A stretch of DNA of 64,000 nt from Leisingera methylohalidivorans DSM 14336. GTDB lineage: Bacteria > Pseudomonadota > Alphaproteobacteria > Rhodobacterales > Rhodobacteraceae. The DNA is taken from NCBI RefSeq assembly GCF_000511355.1, contig NC_023135.1:2382371-2446370 (forward strand). The letters are read 5' to 3'. Made by a program: the position numbers and the translations under genes. Of the stretch, positions 54,678 through 63,176 are shown in pieces; the first letter of the stretch is position 1; the number at the start of each line of letters is the position of its first letter. The notes beneath the pieces were generated by a model that was not told where the DNA came from, did not search any database, and saw nothing but the letters and a program-made list of their open reading frames with translations.

Positions 54678-54917
54678 TTAGAAGACCTTATAGGTCATTG
54701 TCGTCAGCGACCGCTCGATCCCCTCGATCTGCAGCAGCTCGTCGTTGATGTATTTGCCCACATCCTCGCCGCTGGGGATGTAGAGCTTCATCAACAGGTC
54801 GAAATTGCCGCTGGTGGAGTAAAGCTCGGAGTGGATTTCGCGCAGCGCGATTTCCTCGGCCACCTTGTAGGTGGTGCCGGGTTTGCAGCGGATCTGGACA
54901 AAGACGCAGGTGGACAT
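54678..54917 (-). CDS. Stand-alone Lrp/AsnC ligand-binding (RAM) domain protein
   Basis: 79 residues that form one RAM domain: MSTCVFVQIRCKPGTTYKVAEEIA, EIHSELYSTSGNFDLLMKLYIP, GKYINDELLQIEGIERSLTTMTYKVF. There is no DNA-binding helix-turn-helix, so it may bind amino acids or form oligomers with full Lrp proteins. GAGGGG lies upstream of the ATG. Convergent with the aminotransferase gene, divergent from hisB. Confidence 0.9.
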   Translation of the reverse strand: MSTCVFVQIRCKPGTTYKVAEEIALREIHSELYSTSGNFDLLMKLYIPSGEDVGKYINDELLQIEGIERSLTTMTYKVF

Positions 54918-55090
54918 GGGTGCCCCTCATGGATGGTCAAGGAATTGCGCCCAAGCTCGCATGCGCCGCATCCGGGCGCAAGAGACCGGAATTGCTGCAA
55001 CAGATTGCCCCCATGCACAATGCCGCACTTGAGCCAGCCCCCCTGCCCGCCCTATAAGCGCCTCGCAGCTTGACGAAGGACAGCCCGCCG

Positions 55091-55678
55091 ATGCGTACCG
55101 CCACAGTGACCCGCAAAACCGCGGAAACCGATATCTCGGTCGAGATCAACCTCGACGGCACCGGGGATTATGACAACCAGACCGGGGTTGGTTTCTTTGA
55201 CCACATGCTGGACCAGCTGGCGCGCCATTCGCTGATCGACATGACCATCCGCGCCAAGGGCGATTACCACATCGACGACCACCACACGGTGGAAGACACC
55301 GGCATCGCGCTGGGTCAGGCGCTGGTGCAGGCGCTGGGGGACAAGAAGGGCATCCGCCGCTATGGCGAATGCCACCTGCCGATGGATGACGCCCAGGTGC
55401 GCTGCGCGCTGGACCTGTCGGCGCGCCCCTTCCTGATCTGGAACGTGGCGCTGCCGGCCCAGAGGATCGGCGCCTTTGACACCGAGCTGGTGCGCGAGTT
55501 TTTCCAGGCGCTCAGCACCCATGGCGGCATCACCCTGCACATCGACCAGCTGCACGGGTTCAACAGCCATCACATCGCCGAGGCGGCGTTCAAGGCGGTG
55601 GCCCGTGCGCTGCGGCTGGCGGTGGAGACCGATCCGCGCAAAGCGGATGCGATTCCGTCGACCAAGGGTGCGCTGTAA
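55091..55678 (+). CDS. hisB: Imidazoleglycerol-phosphate dehydratase
   Basis: 195 residues, the monofunctional form without the phosphatase domain. Dehydrates imidazole glycerol phosphate in histidine synthesis. Seen: [39 protein letters not shown], and [19 protein letters not shown], which supply the Mn-binding histidines. ATG 55091 has AAGGA upstream; a TTG at 55070 would only add an unconserved stretch. First gene of the split histidine region, 135 bases before hisH. Confidence 0.97.
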   Translation: MRTATVTRKTAETDISVEINLDGTGDYDNQTGVGFFDHMLDQLARHSLIDMTIRAKGDYHIDDHHTVEDTGIALGQALVQALGDKKGIRRYGECHLPMDDAQVRCALDLSARPFLIWNVALPAQRIGAFDTELVREFFQALSTHGGITLHIDQLHGFNSHHIAEAAFKAVARALRLAVETDPRKADAIPSTKGAL

Positions 55679-55700
55679 CGTGCAGGCAAGACGCTGAGGC

Positions 55701-55775
55701 CAGCGCCCGTCCGCGGGCGGCAGCGAAGCGCCCGCCCATGGGGGCGGACGGGCGCTGCCCGGCTTTGCAGCCGGG
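55701..55775 (+). repeat. Two-hairpin dispersed repeat, copy 2
   Basis: Perfect 14-bp inverted repeat (CAGCGCCCGTCCGC at 55701-55714 with 55744-55757), then CCCGGCT/AGCCGGG (55758-55775). It matches the copy at 961-1035. In the second hairpin both arms differ between the copies yet pairing is kept. Here it lies in the hisB-hisH gap. Confidence 0.8.
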
Positions 55776-55813
55776 CCTTCACCGGCCCCACGCAGCAACT
55801 ATGAGGAAACACC

Positions 55814-56452
55814 ATGCTGACTGCCATCATCGACTATGAGTCCGGCAACTTGCACTCGGCCGAGAAAGCCTTTCAGCGCATGGCGCGGGAGATGGACGCG
55901 GGCGAGGTTGTGGTGACATCGGACGCGGATGTGGTTGCGCGGGCCGACCGGCTGGTGCTGCCCGGCGATGGCGCCTTCCCGGCCTGCGCGGCAGAGCTGC
56001 GCGGCCACAAGGGCATTTATGACGCAATGGTCGAGGCGGTGGAGCAAAAAGGCCGCCCGTTTCTGGGCATCTGCGTCGGCATGCAGCTGATGGCCACCAC
56101 CGGGCACGAGTATCAGGAGACGCCGGGCCTTGGCTGGATCGGCGGCGATGTGGTGAAGATCACGCCGGCAGATGCGTCCCTGAAAGTGCCGCATATGGGC
56201 TGGAACGATCTGGTGATCCAAACCGGGCACCCGGTGTTTGACGGCATCACATCTGGCGACCATGTGTATTTCGTGCATTCCTACCATTTCCGCGCCGCCA
56301 ACCCGGCAGAACGGCTGGCGCATGTGGATTATGCAGGTGACGTGACCGCGGTCATTGGCCGGGACACGATGGTGGGAATGCAGTTCCACCCGGAGAAGAG
56401 CCAGGCGACGGGACTGCGGATGATCGGCAACTTTCTGACCTGGAAGCCCTGA
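55814..56452 (+). CDS. hisH: Imidazole glycerol phosphate synthase glutaminase subunit
   Basis: 212 residues. Class I glutamine amidotransferase that feeds ammonia to HisF. Seen: IIDYESGNLHSAEKAF, LVLPGDGAFPACA, nucleophile Cys87 in FLGICVGMQLM, VPHMGWNDL, YFVHSYHF and the His-Glu pair in GMQFHPEKSQATGL. AGGAAACACC precedes the ATG. Its partner hisF is 4.7 kb away, past unrelated genes. Confidence 0.97.
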   Translation: MLTAIIDYESGNLHSAEKAFQRMAREMDAGEVVVTSDADVVARADRLVLPGDGAFPACAAELRGHKGIYDAMVEAVEQKGRPFLGICVGMQLMATTGHEYQETPGLGWIGGDVVKITPADASLKVPHMGWNDLVIQTGHPVFDGITSGDHVYFVHSYHFRAANPAERLAHVDYAGDVTAVIGRDTMVGMQFHPEKSQATGLRMIGNFLTWKP

Positions 56453-56625
56453 ACAAACGGCGCTGGCGCGCCGTTGCCTCCCCTGCCGGCGGCAACGGCG
56501 CCTGCCGGGCAGGCAAAGGGTGTATTTTTGAAAGATGAAATGGCACAGCCTGCTGCTTGATCTTTCAAAAAACACTCAATGCCCCAGCGCAGCCAGCCCC
56601 GCCCCGCCCTGTCAGGCCGCCCCCC

Positions 56626-57354
56626 CTAAGCCGCGCTTCTCAGCGAAACCGGTGCCACGCCATAGACCTTGCGAAAGGCGCGGGTGAAACCTTCGGGAGA
56701 ACCGTAGGCATAGCGGCGCGCCACCGCCTCCACCCGGTCGCCGCGGGTGAGGTCCTGATGGGCCAGGATCAGCCGCCAGCGGCGCAGGTAGCCCATCGGG
56801 GTTTCTCCGACTTCGGCGGAAAAAAGTTCAGCAAAGCGCGACAGTGAAAGCCCGGCCTCCTGCGCCAGATCGGCGTTGGTCCAAAGCCTGCCGGGGCGGT
56901 CGTGCATTGCCACAATCGCACGGCTGAGGCGCGGGTCCGCGAGGCCTGCCAGCAGCCCCGGTTCAGTGGCGCCTTTCCGGATCTGACTGCGCAACAGGCG
57001 CACCATCAGCACCTCGCCCAGCCGGTTGATCACCGATTGCGCGCCGCAGTGCCGGCCTTCGGATTCGTCCCGCATCAGGCGCACCAGCCCCTGCGCCTCG
57101 GCATTGCCGCTGATGCTGTAATCCACCAGCGGCGGCAGTGCCGCCAGGAACGGGTTGCTGTTGCCCGACCAGGTCACCCGTGCAGCCCACATCACAGCGC
57201 CCGGAGCCGGTTCCGCCAGCGCGCCCCTGGTGCGATACAGGATCCGCACCGGCTGCCCCGCTGCATCTGCCAGTGCAATCAGATTGGCTTCTGCAGGCCC
57301 GGCGGCCTGCACTGCAAGCTGGAAGCGGTCGATCAAGGTGGTGAGGCGGTCCAT
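56626..57354 (-). CDS. AraC-family regulator with cupin-like sensor domain
   Basis: 242 residues. N-terminal cupin-type domain (residues 1-130; MDRLTTLIDRFQLAVQAAG, DYSISGNAEAQGLVRLM) and a C-terminal AraC DNA-binding domain with two helix-turn-helices (LAQEAGLSLSRFAELFSAEVGETPMGYLRRWRL and VARRYAYGSPEGFTRAFRKVYG, each shown as part of motif). ATG 57354 is the first start before the conserved region. Divergent from the peroxiredoxin-like gene, which it probably regulates; a TCGGAT-TT-ATCCGA palindrome lies between them. Confidence 0.9.
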   Translation of the reverse strand: MDRLTTLIDRFQLAVQAAGPAEANLIALADAAGQPVRILYRTRGALAEPAPGAVMWAARVTWSGNSNPFLAALPPLVDYSISGNAEAQGLVRLMRDESEGRHCGAQSVINRLGEVLMVRLLRSQIRKGATEPGLLAGLADPRLSRAIVAMHDRPGRLWTNADLAQEAGLSLSRFAELFSAEVGETPMGYLRRWRLILAHQDLTRGDRVEAVARRYAYGSPEGFTRAFRKVYGVAPVSLRSAA

Positions 57355-57379
57355 GTTTCCGGGGTTCCAGTCAGGTTTT

Positions 57380-57393
57380 TCGGATTTATCCGA
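57380..57393. promoter_or_regulatory. Palindrome in the araC-peroxiredoxin divergent gap
   Basis: TCGGAT-TT-ATCCGA, a perfect 6+2+6 dyad 26 bases before the AraC start and 65 before the peroxiredoxin start. Candidate operator; AraC proteins more often use direct repeats, so the binder is uncertain. Confidence 0.4.
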
Positions 57394-57457
57394 CAGTAAG
57401 CTGCGCGATACAGTGAAGCAACCACTACTCACGCCACCATGCACAAGGAACACGCCC

Positions 57458-57994
57458 ATGCTGATCCCCCGCCAGAAGACCCCCGGCCTGACCCTGCCGA
57501 CGCTGGACCACGGCCCGTTCGACCTGTCTGCGGAAACGGCCGAGCGCGGCACCGTGATCTGTTTCTACCGCGGGCTGCACTGCCCGATCTGCGCGACCTA
57601 TCTGAAAGAGTTCGAAAAGAAGGTCGCGGCCTTTGCCGAGCGCGGCGTCAATTGCATAGCGGTCAGTTCTGACGGGGAGGAGCGCGCCCGCGCGATGGCC
57701 GAAAAGATCGAAGCCAAGGAGCTGCGGTTCGGCTATGATCTGCCGCTGTCCGTTGCCAAGGAATGGGGGCTCTATATCTCGACCTCGCGCGGCAAGACCT
57801 CGATCGGGATCGAGGAGCCGGCGCTGTTTGCCGAACCCGGCCTGTTCCTGGTGACGCCGGAGCAGACGCTGTACTACGGGTCGGTGCAGACGATGCCGTT
57901 TGTGCGCCCGCATTTCGCCGAGCTGGTCGCGGCGCTGGATTTCGCGATCCCCAACAACTACCCGGCGCGCGGCGAGTATACCGGTGCTGTGTAG
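57458..57994 (+). CDS. Peroxiredoxin-like (AhpC/TSA) family protein
   Basis: 178 residues. Thioredoxin fold with the redox motif CPIC at Cys42-Cys45 (ICFYRGLHCPICATYLKEFE), followed by GVNCIAVSSDGEERARAMAEK and LFLVTPEQTLYYGSVQTMPFVRP. The CxxC in place of the single peroxidatic TxxC suits a thiol oxidoreductase or peroxiredoxin-like role; substrate unknown. AAGGA lies nine bases before ATG 57458. Divergent from the AraC regulator. Confidence 0.88.
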   Translation: MLIPRQKTPGLTLPTLDHGPFDLSAETAERGTVICFYRGLHCPICATYLKEFEKKVAAFAERGVNCIAVSSDGEERARAMAEKIEAKELRFGYDLPLSVAKEWGLYISTSRGKTSIGIEEPALFAEPGLFLVTPEQTLYYGSVQTMPFVRPHFAELVAALDFAIPNNYPARGEYTGAV

Positions 57995-58052
57995 CGCTGC
58001 CGCCAGCCTGTAAAATCGGCTGTGTCCGGCAATGGACAAGGGGTCCGCTTCC

Positions 58053-58346
58053 ATGCATACGGGACGGACCTTTTTCCGCGCTTCAGGTTTCCCCTTGCAC
58101 ATCCGTTTCGAGAAATACGACCATACTGAAGGCAAGCACCGCTATTGCCAGCTGAGCCTGACGCCGACACTGTTCGGCGACTGGTGTGTCGAGCGTGTGT
58201 CGGGACCGCTGAATGCGCCGGGCGGGGTCCAGAAGCGCGCGTATTTTGCCGCGCAAGCTGAGGCGCTGGCGATCTTTGAACGTTTCCGGGACCGGCAGAT
58301 GAAGCGTGGCTATGCGCCGATCCCGGTGCAGCTGGGTCTGCTTTAG
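58053..58346 (+). CDS. WGR domain-containing small protein
   Basis: About 97 residues. The body is a single WGR-like domain: HIRFEKYDHTEGKHRYCQLSLTPTLFGDWCVERVSG, then AYFAAQAEALAIFERFRDRQMKRGY, with the usual W-G-R triplet changed to W-V-R-like. WGR domains bind nucleic acid; the job of stand-alone ones is unknown. Start is uncertain: ATG 58053 has AAGGGG nine bases upstream, while TTG 58095 has AGG and would begin at the domain. Confidence 0.75.
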   Translation: MHTGRTFFRASGFPLHIRFEKYDHTEGKHRYCQLSLTPTLFGDWCVERVSGPLNAPGGVQKRAYFAAQAEALAIFERFRDRQMKRGYAPIPVQLGLL

Positions 58347-58348
58347 CT

Positions 58349-58735
58349 TTATTCGATCCGGGTCCAGGTCTGTTTCGAACAGATCAGCCCGCCAGCCACG
58401 CAGCCGCGCAGGGCAAGGCTGTTTCCGGCCATGTCCATCTTGCCGATGTAGACCTTGTTATTTGACGGCCGCCAGACCTTGCCCTCGTAAGACCCGCCGC
58501 CGTTCGGCACCATGTCAATCACCAGCGTCCTGCCGATGTTGGGGGATTGATACTCTCCCTCGCTGTTGAAAGTGCGGGCAATCTTGCCGCAGACGGCGGC
58601 GCCGCATTTATCCATTTGGATATGGGCATAAGAACCGTCATCGGGCTGGGTTTTCCAGACGCCCAGAACCGGGTCCGCCGCGGCGGCGCCTGCCAGCCCC
58701 AAGGCAACGGCCAGACCTGCCAGAAGATGTTTCAT
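58349..58735 (-). CDS. DUF2147 family exported protein
   Basis: 128 residues. Signal peptide [20 protein letters not shown], then a lipocalin-like DUF2147 domain: [64 protein letters not shown] and SKQTWTRI. Four cysteines could form periplasmic disulfides. GGAGGA precedes ATG 58735. Convergent with the WGR gene, divergent from hisA. Function unknown. Confidence 0.9.
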   Translation of the reverse strand: MKHLLAGLAVALGLAGAAAADPVLGVWKTQPDDGSYAHIQMDKCGAAVCGKIARTFNSEGEYQSPNIGRTLVIDMVPNGGGSYEGKVWRPSNNKVYIGKMDMAGNSLALRGCVAGGLICSKQTWTRIE

Positions 58736-58870
58736 TCCAATTCCTCCCTGTTTTTCAGGCAGCCTGTCCCTGATGCGCCCGCTGAGGCAAGGTTGACTTT
58801 GGGTCGCGTTGCATTCTGCCCTTACGTTGTGCAAAACACCGCCAGCATATCTTTACCAAGGACCGCCCGG

Positions 58871-59593
58871 ATGATCCTCTACCCCGCGATTGACCTCAAA
58901 GACGGCCAGGCCGTGCGCCTGCTGCATGGCGAGATGGACAAGACCACCGTGTTCAACGACAACCCTGCCGCCCAGGCGCTGGAGTTTGTCGCGGCGGGCT
59001 GCGAGTGGCTGCATCTGGTGGACCTGAACGGCGCCTTTGCCGGTGAGCCGGTGAATGCCGCGCCCGTCGAGGAGATCCTGAAGCAGACCAAAGTGCCGGC
59101 ACAGCTGGGCGGCGGCATCCGCGATATGGCCACCATCGAACGCTGGATCGGCAAGGGCCTGGCGCGGGTGATCCTGGGCACCGTGGCGGTGGAAAACCCG
59201 GATCTGGTGCGCGAGGCGGCGCGGGAATTCCCGGGCAAGGTCGCCGTTGGCATCGATGCCCGCAACGGCCGCGTCGCAACCAAGGGCTGGGCCGAGGAGA
59301 CCGATGTGATGGTCACCGATCTGGCGAAGTCATTCGAGGACGCGGGCGTTGCCGCGATCATCTACACCGACATTCTGCGCGACGGCGCCATGAAGGGGCC
59401 GAATATCGCCGCCACCGCCGATCTGGCCAATGCGGTCAGCATTCCGGTGATTGCCTCTGGCGGCGTCTCCTCGCTGGACGACCTTCGCGCGCTGAAGTCC
59501 TGCGGTGCGCCGCTGAACGGTGCGATTTCGGGCCGGGCGCTGTATGACGGAGCGATTGATCTGACAGAGGCGCTGGCGGTTCTGAAGAGCTGA
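58871..59593 (+). CDS. hisA: ProFAR isomerase
   Basis: 240 residues, (beta/alpha)8 barrel. Opens the ribose of ProFAR by an Amadori rearrangement. Seen: [20 protein letters not shown] (catalytic Asp8), [43 protein letters not shown] (second catalytic Asp) and [18 protein letters not shown] lies eight bases before ATG 58871. Its product is the substrate of HisH-HisF. Confidence 0.97.
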   Translation: MILYPAIDLKDGQAVRLLHGEMDKTTVFNDNPAAQALEFVAAGCEWLHLVDLNGAFAGEPVNAAPVEEILKQTKVPAQLGGGIRDMATIERWIGKGLARVILGTVAVENPDLVREAAREFPGKVAVGIDARNGRVATKGWAEETDVMVTDLAKSFEDAGVAAIIYTDILRDGAMKGPNIAATADLANAVSIPVIASGGVSSLDDLRALKSCGAPLNGAISGRALYDGAIDLTEALAVLKS

Positions 59594-59618
59594 CACGGCG
59601 CAGGAACCGGGAGACCGC

Positions 59619-59909
59619 ATGCGCCTGATCCGCCGTATCCTGGCCATCGTCGCCCTTGGGCCCATTGTCCTGTGGCTGCTGTGCATCGCCTTTGTGATGC
59701 TGCTGGGGTTTGGCTTTGGCTGCGAAATCAACGAAGGTTTTGCCAGCCCCTGCGTGGTGCTGGGCCGGGACCTGAGCGAGACCGCCTATTCCATGGGTCT
59801 GTTTGCCGCCTGGGGACCGCTGATTTTCGGACCGGTCTCCCTTGGCGGCGGGTTTCTTTGGGCGGTTGCCGTGGCGATCAGCCGCCACCGGTCCCGCCCG
59901 CGCCGGTAA
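59619..59909 (+). CDS. Small membrane protein of unknown function
   Basis: 96 residues, not recognised. Two hydrophobic segments (ILAIVALGPIVLWLLCIAFVMLLGFGF and AAWGPLIFGPVSLGGGFLWAVAVAI) with a short loop holding two cysteines (GCEINEGFASPCVVLG), and basic ends (MRLIRR, SRHRSRPRR). GGGAG five bases before the ATG supports it. It follows hisA by 25 bases and may be cotranscribed. Confidence 0.7.
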   Translation: MRLIRRILAIVALGPIVLWLLCIAFVMLLGFGFGCEINEGFASPCVVLGRDLSETAYSMGLFAAWGPLIFGPVSLGGGFLWAVAVAISRHRSRPRR

Positions 59910-59939
59910 GGAACGGGATAGTCCGCCAGTTAACCGGAA

Positions 59940-60386
59940 CTATTGCGCGGCAGCAGCCGTCAGTTTGCCCACGGCCCCCTGCATCTTGGCGATGAAGCCG
60001 GCATCAGCGGGGATATCGAGGGTGGAGAGCATCTCTGCCGGGTCCTCATACGTCAGCCAGACCTGGCCTTCCGCATCCTTATAGGCCAGCACCCTAAGCG
60101 GCAGATAAAGCCCCGCCCGCATGTCGGCCTGCATTGCCGGGGTGCCCAGCTTGGGGTTTCCGAAGATCAGCAATTACGAGCCAGCCAGCTCCATCCCCGC
60201 TTTTTGCGCGCCTGCGGCATGGTCGACACGGGCAAACACGGTGGCGCCGGCGCCCTCAACCGCGGCCTGCAGCGCATCCATGGTCTCCGCAACGGGCTTC
60301 TGGCTGGGTATTTTCATCAGCTCGGCGGCGGCGGGCAATGCGGACATAAGGGCGATGGCAGTTGCAAGGATAACGCGTGTCTTCAT
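59940..60386 (-). pseudogene. DUF302 domain protein gene interrupted by an in-frame stop
   Basis: Reads from ATG 60386 (GGAG eight bases upstream): signal peptide MKTRVILATAIALMSALPAAAE, then VAETMDALQAAVEGAGATVFARVDHAAGAQKAGMELAGS and a TAA at 60174-60176. The same frame goes straight on with LLIFGNPKLGTPAMQADMRAGL, YLPLRVLAYKDAEGQVWLTYEDP and a stop at 59940. DUF302 spans both halves; family members usually carry Glu or a similar residue where TAA stands, so one base change (GAA to TAA) explains it. Total length 147 codons, otherwise intact. Confidence 0.85.
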
Positions 60387-60629
60387 AACGGCTGCTCCAA
60401 ATTTAAGGGTCGCCAGAACACGATCGAGGCATGCGGGCCGGACAGGCAATTCACATCTGTGGCATCGGCAGCTCCTTGCTGCCATCCGGCTAAGACACTG
60501 TTTGATCATTAGAGCTGCAATGCAGGGTTGCAACCCCGTTTACTATGATGCACGCCCCCCGATACCCGGTAAGTTTGTGGATTGCCCGGTAAGCATGGGT
60601 AATTTTGTCTATTTTGAAAGAAGCTTTCC

Positions 60630-61034
60630 ATGGATGCAATTGACTTGTCCTTAGCCGCCCATTTCACCGTTACAACCCTCCCCCTTGTGACCTGTTTCGC
60701 TTTCGCACTTCGCGACACCATTCGCAGGACGCCCAGCCAGGCATTGTTTCCGCCGTTTGCAAACCGGTGGACCGGTTATGGCGGTCTTTGGATCGTCATT
60801 CTCCTGGTAGCTTATTGCTGTGCGTGGATCGCCCTTACATTTGGCGGCTGCACAGGAGGGTTTAAGAATTGTTGCACCTGCACTCTGATCCCTGACTCCG
60901 TAGGAAGATATGCCTCGTTCTTAATCTTGTTTGGCTTCATTTACCTGATCACCACTGCCTTGCCGGCTCTGGTGCTCTTCGGGGGCGTAGAGATTGCCTA
61001 CAGGTTGCGCACCAGGAAGATTTCCACTCATTGA
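60630..61034 (+). CDS. Hypothetical membrane protein, lower-GC region
   Basis: 134 residues, not recognised. Three hydrophobic segments: HFTVTTLPLVTCFAFAL, WIVILLVAYCCAWIALTFGG and ASFLILFGFIYLITTALPALVLFGG. A Cys-rich loop (GGCTGGFKNCCTCTLI) lies between the second and third. Codon choice and the 5' flank are AT-richer than neighbours, suggesting recent acquisition. No clear ribosome binding site before ATG 60630. Placed between the DUF302 pseudogene and hisF. Confidence 0.55.
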   Translation: MDAIDLSLAAHFTVTTLPLVTCFAFALRDTIRRTPSQALFPPFANRWTGYGGLWIVILLVAYCCAWIALTFGGCTGGFKNCCTCTLIPDSVGRYASFLILFGFIYLITTALPALVLFGGVEIAYRLRTRKISTH

Positions 61035-61139
61035 AACCACCGCCCGCCCGGGCCAAAACGCACACAGACTGCCATATTTGTTGCGCTTGCGCCCGGGTTT
61101 GCGTACCCACGGGCGCAAGCAGTTCGAAAGGCACGATCC

Positions 61140-61901
61140 ATGCTGAAGACCCGTATCATCCCCTGTCTCGACGTCGCCGACGGGCGCGTGGTCAAGGGCG
61201 TTAATTTTGTCGGCCTGCGCGATGCGGGCGACCCTGTGGAAACGGCCAAGGCCTATGACGCGGCCGGCGCGGATGAGATCTGCTTTCTCGACATTCATGC
61301 AACCCATGAAAACCGCGGCACCATGTTCGACGTGGTGCGCCGCACTGCCGAACAGTGCTTTGTGCCGCTGACCGTGGGCGGCGGGGTGCGGACCAAGGAT
61401 GATGTGCGCGCGCTGCTGCTGGCGGGGGCTGACAAGGTCTCCTTCAACTCGGCCGCCGTCGCCAACCCGGATGTGATCGCCGAAGCCGCGGATCAGTTCG
61501 GCAGCCAGTGCATCGTCTGCGCCATCGACGCCAAGACGGTGGAACCGGGCCGCTGGGAGATTTTCACCCACGGCGGGCGCAAACCCACCGGCATCGACGC
61601 GGTGGAATTTGCCAGGCTGGTGACAGCCAAGGGGGCCGGGGAAATCCTGCTGACCTCAATGGACCGCGACGGCACCAAATCGGGCTTCAACCTGCCGCTG
61701 ACGCGGGCGATTTCCGATGCGGTGGACGTGCCGGTGATTGCCTCGGGCGGGGTCGGCAACCTGGATCACCTGGTGGAAGGGGTGACCAAAGGCGGCGCAA
61801 GCGCGGTGCTGGCGGCGTCGATCTTCCACTTCGGCGAATACACCATCCAGGAAGCCAAGGACCACATGGCCGCCGCCGGGATCCCGATGAGGCTGTCATG
61901 A
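61140..61901 (+). CDS. hisF: Imidazole glycerol phosphate synthase cyclase subunit
   Basis: 253 residues, (beta/alpha)8 barrel that uses HisH ammonia to make imidazole glycerol phosphate and AICAR. Seen: [23 protein letters not shown] (catalytic Asp11), [58 protein letters not shown] (second Asp) and [13 protein letters not shown]. Its TGA overlaps the hisE ATG. Confidence 0.98.
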   Translation: MLKTRIIPCLDVADGRVVKGVNFVGLRDAGDPVETAKAYDAAGADEICFLDIHATHENRGTMFDVVRRTAEQCFVPLTVGGGVRTKDDVRALLLAGADKVSFNSAAVANPDVIAEAADQFGSQCIVCAIDAKTVEPGRWEIFTHGGRKPTGIDAVEFARLVTAKGAGEILLTSMDRDGTKSGFNLPLTRAISDAVDVPVIASGGVGNLDHLVEGVTKGGASAVLAASIFHFGEYTIQEAKDHMAAAGIPMRLS

Positions 61902-62215
61902 GTATTCTGCACGATCTCGAAGCCACCATCCTGTCCCGCAAGGGCGCCGACCCGGACAGCAGCTGGACCGCCAAGCTGCTTGCCAAGGGGCCGGAAAAAT
62001 GCGCCGAGAAATTCGGTGAGGAGGCAATCGAGGCCATCATCGAAGCGGTGAAGGGGGACAGTGGAAAACTGGCCTCCGAAGGCGCTGATGTGCTGTATCA
62101 TTTCCTGGTGATGCTGGCAGCCCGGGATGTGGCGCTGGAGGATGTCCTGCAGGTGCTGGCCGAGCGTCAGGGCCTGAGCGGCATCGCCGAGAAGGCCGGC
62201 CGCCCCAAGGGCTGA
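61898..62215 (+). CDS. hisE: Phosphoribosyl-ATP pyrophosphatase
   Basis: 105 residues, stand-alone HisE. Hydrolyses PR-ATP to PR-AMP at the second step of histidine synthesis. MazG-like helical fold: [47 protein letters not shown], with the Mg-binding EExxE-type residues, then [25 protein letters not shown]. Start ATG 61898 overlaps hisF (ATGA). No hisI fusion. Confidence 0.96.
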   Translation: MSILHDLEATILSRKGADPDSSWTAKLLAKGPEKCAEKFGEEAIEAIIEAVKGDSGKLASEGADVLYHFLVMLAARDVALEDVLQVLAERQGLSGIAEKAGRPKG

Positions 62216-62500
62216 TCCGTCCCGGGCACATGCACGCAGGCAAGACCTCCCGCGCCGGACAGATGCACTTGCCTGCGGCAAGCACGCGCTCTCCGCCTTG
62301 GGCCTGGCGCCGCTGCGCGGAGCAGAGCCCCCGCTGTGGCCCCGTTGAAGGGCCGGTTTCCCCTTCCGCGCCTTCACGATTGTTTTGAGGCGCGCCATAT
62401 AAAAGGCAAGCCGCGCCGCGCAGCGGCGCCCGGCCCAACCGTGGAGGCCGCCCCGAAGGGCGGCAGGCATGGGCGGGAGCACCTCCGCCCTGCCGCAGCC

Positions 62501-62971
62501 TCACAGCTTCGAGGATATGATCCCGGTGGCAAAACCGCCGAAACGCAGCTCTCCGAACAGGCGCTGGTATTCGATCTTGGGGCAGCGGTTCTGGATCACC
62601 GTGACACCGCGGGCCTCTGCCCTTGCAGCGGCTTCGGCATGTTCCACACCGATCTGCATCCAGATGGTCTGCAGCTCAGGGAACAGCTCCAGCGCCTCGT
62701 CCACAATGGGCGGCACCGCCTCGGAGCGGCGGAAGATGTCGACCATGTCCACCGGCACATCGATTTCAGAAAGGCCGGCCCGCACTGTTTCGCCGAACAG
62801 CACCTTGCCTGCATGGCCGGGGTTCACCGGAATCACCCGATAGCCTTTGAGCCCCAGATACCGCGCCACGTAATAGCTGGGGCGCACCGGGTTCATCGAC
62901 ACGCCGACCACGGCCACCGTTTTGGCCCGCTGCAGGACCGCTTTCAAATGCTTATCACTGTATTCCGTCAT
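62501..62971 (-). CDS. CoA-binding domain protein (YccU-like)
   Basis: 156 residues. Single Rossmann CoA-binding domain: VLQRAKTVAVVGVSMNPVRPSYYVARYLGLKGYRVIPVNPGH, DIFRRSEAVPPIVDEAL, IWMQIGVEHAEAAARAEARGVTVIQNRCPKIEYQRLFG, ending with a conserved C-terminus. Family is widespread but without a settled function. ATG 62971 has AGGG eight bases upstream; a GTG at 62980 is less likely. A GCCGCCC-CGAA-GGGCGGC hairpin lies downstream (about 62448-62466). The 62216-62500 gap is GC-rich and noncoding. Confidence 0.9.
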   Translation of the reverse strand: MTEYSDKHLKAVLQRAKTVAVVGVSMNPVRPSYYVARYLGLKGYRVIPVNPGHAGKVLFGETVRAGLSEIDVPVDMVDIFRRSEAVPPIVDEALELFPELQTIWMQIGVEHAEAAARAEARGVTVIQNRCPKIEYQRLFGELRFGGFATGIISSKL

Positions 62972-63029
62972 GCCGCGCACCCTAGCCCCGCCTGCCGCAT
63001 CCGCAAAGCCGGTTTCATCTCCGGCACAG

Positions 63030-63057
63030 AAAAAAGCGCCCGGATGAACCGGGCGCT
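63030..63057 (-). terminator. Intrinsic terminator downstream of YHS gene
   Basis: Stem AGCGCCCGG (63035-63043) and CCGGGCGCT (63049-63057), loop of 5, with a run of six T on the minus strand. A weaker CACCTC/GAGGTG hairpin with a T-rich tail lies nearer the stop at about 63150-63172. Confidence 0.8.
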
Positions 63058-63176
63058 AGGTATGGAACGAGGGACAGTGAAAAAGATCTGCGGTGGTTCC
63101 ACTCCGCAGTCCCTATTGAATATGGGCCACAGTTGAAAAAATAAAAGCCCACCTCTCGCATTTGTGAGGTGACAGG

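Noticed and set aside
59940..60533. DUF302 region as two separate small genes
   Set aside because: Both parts are in the same frame, abut at one stop codon and together make one normal-length domain with one signal peptide.
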